A stretch of 64,000 nucleotides of DNA from Pardosa pseudoannulata. Lineage: Eukaryota > Arthropoda > Arachnida > Araneae > Lycosidae. The stretch lies in the NCBI GenBank assembly GCA_032207245.1, contig CM063509.1:64569814-64633813 (forward strand), read 5' to 3'. The translations under genes were made by a program, and so were the position numbers. Position 1 is the first letter of the stretch, and each line of letters starts with the position of its first letter. Below are positions 1 through 64,000 of the stretch, piece by piece. The notes under the pieces are model-generated. The model saw nothing but the letters and a program-made list of their open reading frames with translations, was not told the DNA's origin and ran no database searches.

Positions 1-1375
1 AACAAAAATTTAAAAGGAATATAGGAAATTTTAAAACTTGACATCTATCAATAATACTATAAATATTTATTTTCACTGGTAAGTAAATTATATACAGCCA
101 AACCCTCTTTTGAAAACTTTTTCTTGGAATGAAGAACATTTTGCAAATTTCTTCAAGAAACAACCACCAAATTATAAAACAACTTCCCCTATTCCAGTGG
201 AATTCAACCTTTTATACTTTGGGAAAATCCTATTAAAGTTTTATATTACTGAAATTTACAAATTATTTTTAGAATTAATATGTTTGGTTTTGTTTGGTAG
301 TATGATATATATGATGTAAACCCAAAGGGTTGACCAGATATCCAGACACATAGGCATCTTAAGAAACAGGCAAGTAGAGGCAAAAAGAATACAAACTAAC
401 ATGTAATGTAATGATTCTCGGTTAATATACTTGTAGCATGTGACTTTTATAAAATTTAAGATTTTATTTTATGTAACTGCCTTTAAGAATTCTATCTTAT
501 ATAAAAATTAAAATTTTAGAAAAATTTTGACACTTTGATAAGCAAATGGTGATCTCTTTGCAGAACCCTAGTGTTCTATGGGAACCCAGTTTGAAGATCT
601 CTGTTCTAGTCAATGAATTTTTTTTCCTGTAATTTAGTTTTTTACTCTTCCTGTTTCTCTAAATATTTCTAGACATTTAAAACTTATTATATCTTTTAAC
701 ACCTTTCATGATAACCAGCAACCTTAAGTAGGTTATACACCCAGAAAACATACAGAAGGGATTTTTGGTACAAAATTAATTTTCAAACATAAAACTCAGA
801 CAAAATTAAGACTTTAACAATAATTAAGTTTGACACATTTGGTATACTATTTAAAATTATTTATCATATATATGATGATTGCTTTGAAATTAGTTTACTT
901 CAATATAAATACAGTGTAATTATTAAATAGTATCCAATTAATAAAAACACGATGCCCTCAAATCTAGTGAAAAAAAGGACTTCTATACAGTTAGGTAGTT
1001 GAAATATTAAAATTAAATTTAATGTTGTTTTAATATTTGCAAATGTTTTACTTTTTTTGTTTTCTTTAACTTTTAAAAATGCCTTTTTAGATTATGATAC
1101 AAGTTAAATGCATCAAAAATGAGGGCCTTGGTAATTGTGCCAAACATGTAGCCATAAGTCAGGCCCTGTCAGTTATCAGTAAATCCATTTATTAAAGATC
1201 ACTGAGAAAATTATATTGATTTTATATAAATACTTCAGCTTTGAAACAGATATACAAAGGGTAAGTTCTGAAGAAATTTCAAAGAAATCTCTCAAATATG
1301 TGTATTCAAATTGAAATATAGCTATAGGAGAATTTTACTTGTTATGATGTTAAAAATAGTTTCAAGGATACTCAC
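1..1375 (-). other. intron downstream of D30 (partial)
   Basis: AT-rich sequence after the donor GTGAG at 1375. I see no Fn3, Ig or kinase exon on the minus strand and no recognisable element. The next exon must lie before position 1. Confidence 0.6.
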
Positions 1376-63384
<62,009 letters not shown>

Positions 63385-64000
63385 CTGCAGAAAAAATGTT
63401 AGTTTAATAACCCACTAATCTCAATAATACCAAACTTAACCAATCATTAACCATAATAAATCATGCACAATATCTAATCTAAAAATTCAATATCATACCA
63501 GTCAAACTAGGAAAATCGAAAGTGTAAAAGAATGTGTAAACTTTATTTTCCTCAAATTTGTACATCAATTCATAAGTAACATTTTCCATTGCCAAATATT
63601 TCTGTATTTTAAGACTTCATAAATAATTACACATAAATTCTGATGAAATTAAATAACTTACTTTTAGCATTTACAAATTTACAAAAAAAAATTTCATGAT
63701 TAAAAAGAAGACAACTTTAAAAATTCTGCATAGAAGTATGAGACTGCTTAAACTTTTACAATATAATTCCTCAACATCTAGAAATGCTAAAAGATATTTA
63801 TAACAATGCAATATCAAACTTAGTAGCAAATTCTTTACTCATATGCTATTCTAATGTTGAAATTACCCTAATGATGCCTCCAAACCGATGATATTTACCT
63901 GTTCATAGAAAGTATCCAACATGGGGGGATAAAAATACAAATAACTGGCAGGGAAAATATAAGCTATAACAAACACTCAAAATTGCATGATAAAAGACAA
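63385..64000 (-). other. intron upstream of D1 (partial)
   Basis: 616 bp of AT-rich sequence leading into the acceptor of the first exon. By the repeating order an Ig exon is expected beyond position 64000. Confidence 0.6.

Noticed and set aside
1..1375. Possible kinase exon at the low end
   Set aside because: No APE, HRD or DFG-type motif or further Fn3/Ig piece is readable on the minus strand here.

Overview
This window is an internal piece of one very large, intron-rich animal muscle gene, read entirely from the minus strand. Joining the exons by splice sites and reading frame gives 42 exons (by my count 8,889 coding bases, 2,963 codons) that encode 30 consecutive fibronectin type III (Fn3) and immunoglobulin I-set (Ig) domains with no break in frame. 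From N to C terminus (high to low coordinates) the order is seven Fn3-Fn3-Ig units, then Fn3-Fn3-Fn3-Ig, Fn3-Fn3-Ig, and Fn3-Fn3 running off the low end. The [Fn3-Fn3-Ig]n core and its linkers (first Fn3 ending near KNPF, second ending near AKPRR/AKPRF, Ig starting APKIDR) mark it as twitchin/projectin, the giant kinase of invertebrate thick filaments (C. elegans unc-22, Drosophila bent). The N-terminal Ig string and the C-terminal kinase and Ig tail are not in the window. The irregular stretch at the low end fits the known family layout, where the regular core gives way to a mixed region ahead of the kinase.

The organism is a protostome invertebrate. The protein looks arthropod-like, and a chelicerate or another lineage with long AT-rich introns is my best guess, but a mollusc cannot be excluded. 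Introns make up about 86 % of the window, mostly 0.7 to 3.4 kb, very AT-rich, with long (TA)n arrays. No other host gene, RNA gene, CRISPR array or prokaryotic feature was found.

Layout: 1376-4311 last Fn3 pair and half of an Ig; 6462-9648 Ig half plus two Fn3; 10791-20831 Ig and the Fn3 triplet; 21788-63384 the seven regular Fn3-Fn3-Ig units. Every domain begins and ends with a phase 1 intron, so each is a symmetrical 1-1 module. Twelve of the 30 domains carry one extra internal intron, at several different points.

The introns hold a dense collection of transposable elements: a tRNA-derived SINE family (five copies, all in the host-gene sense direction, four with clear 13-16 bp target duplications and one with 12 bp), a second tRNA-like SINE, a non-LTR retrotransposon fragment, two well-bounded solo LTRs and two weaker ones, two Tigger/pogo-like elements, a further TA-flanked element, four TTAA-flanked elements (two abutting at a shared TTAA), hAT-like elements and decayed transposase remnants, and a roughly 800 bp family with apparent 6 bp target duplications. 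No recognised element overlaps a coding exon. The best candidates for something undescribed are the 6 bp target-duplication family, the TTAA pair, and diverged intron repeats that sit in equivalent introns of different modules.
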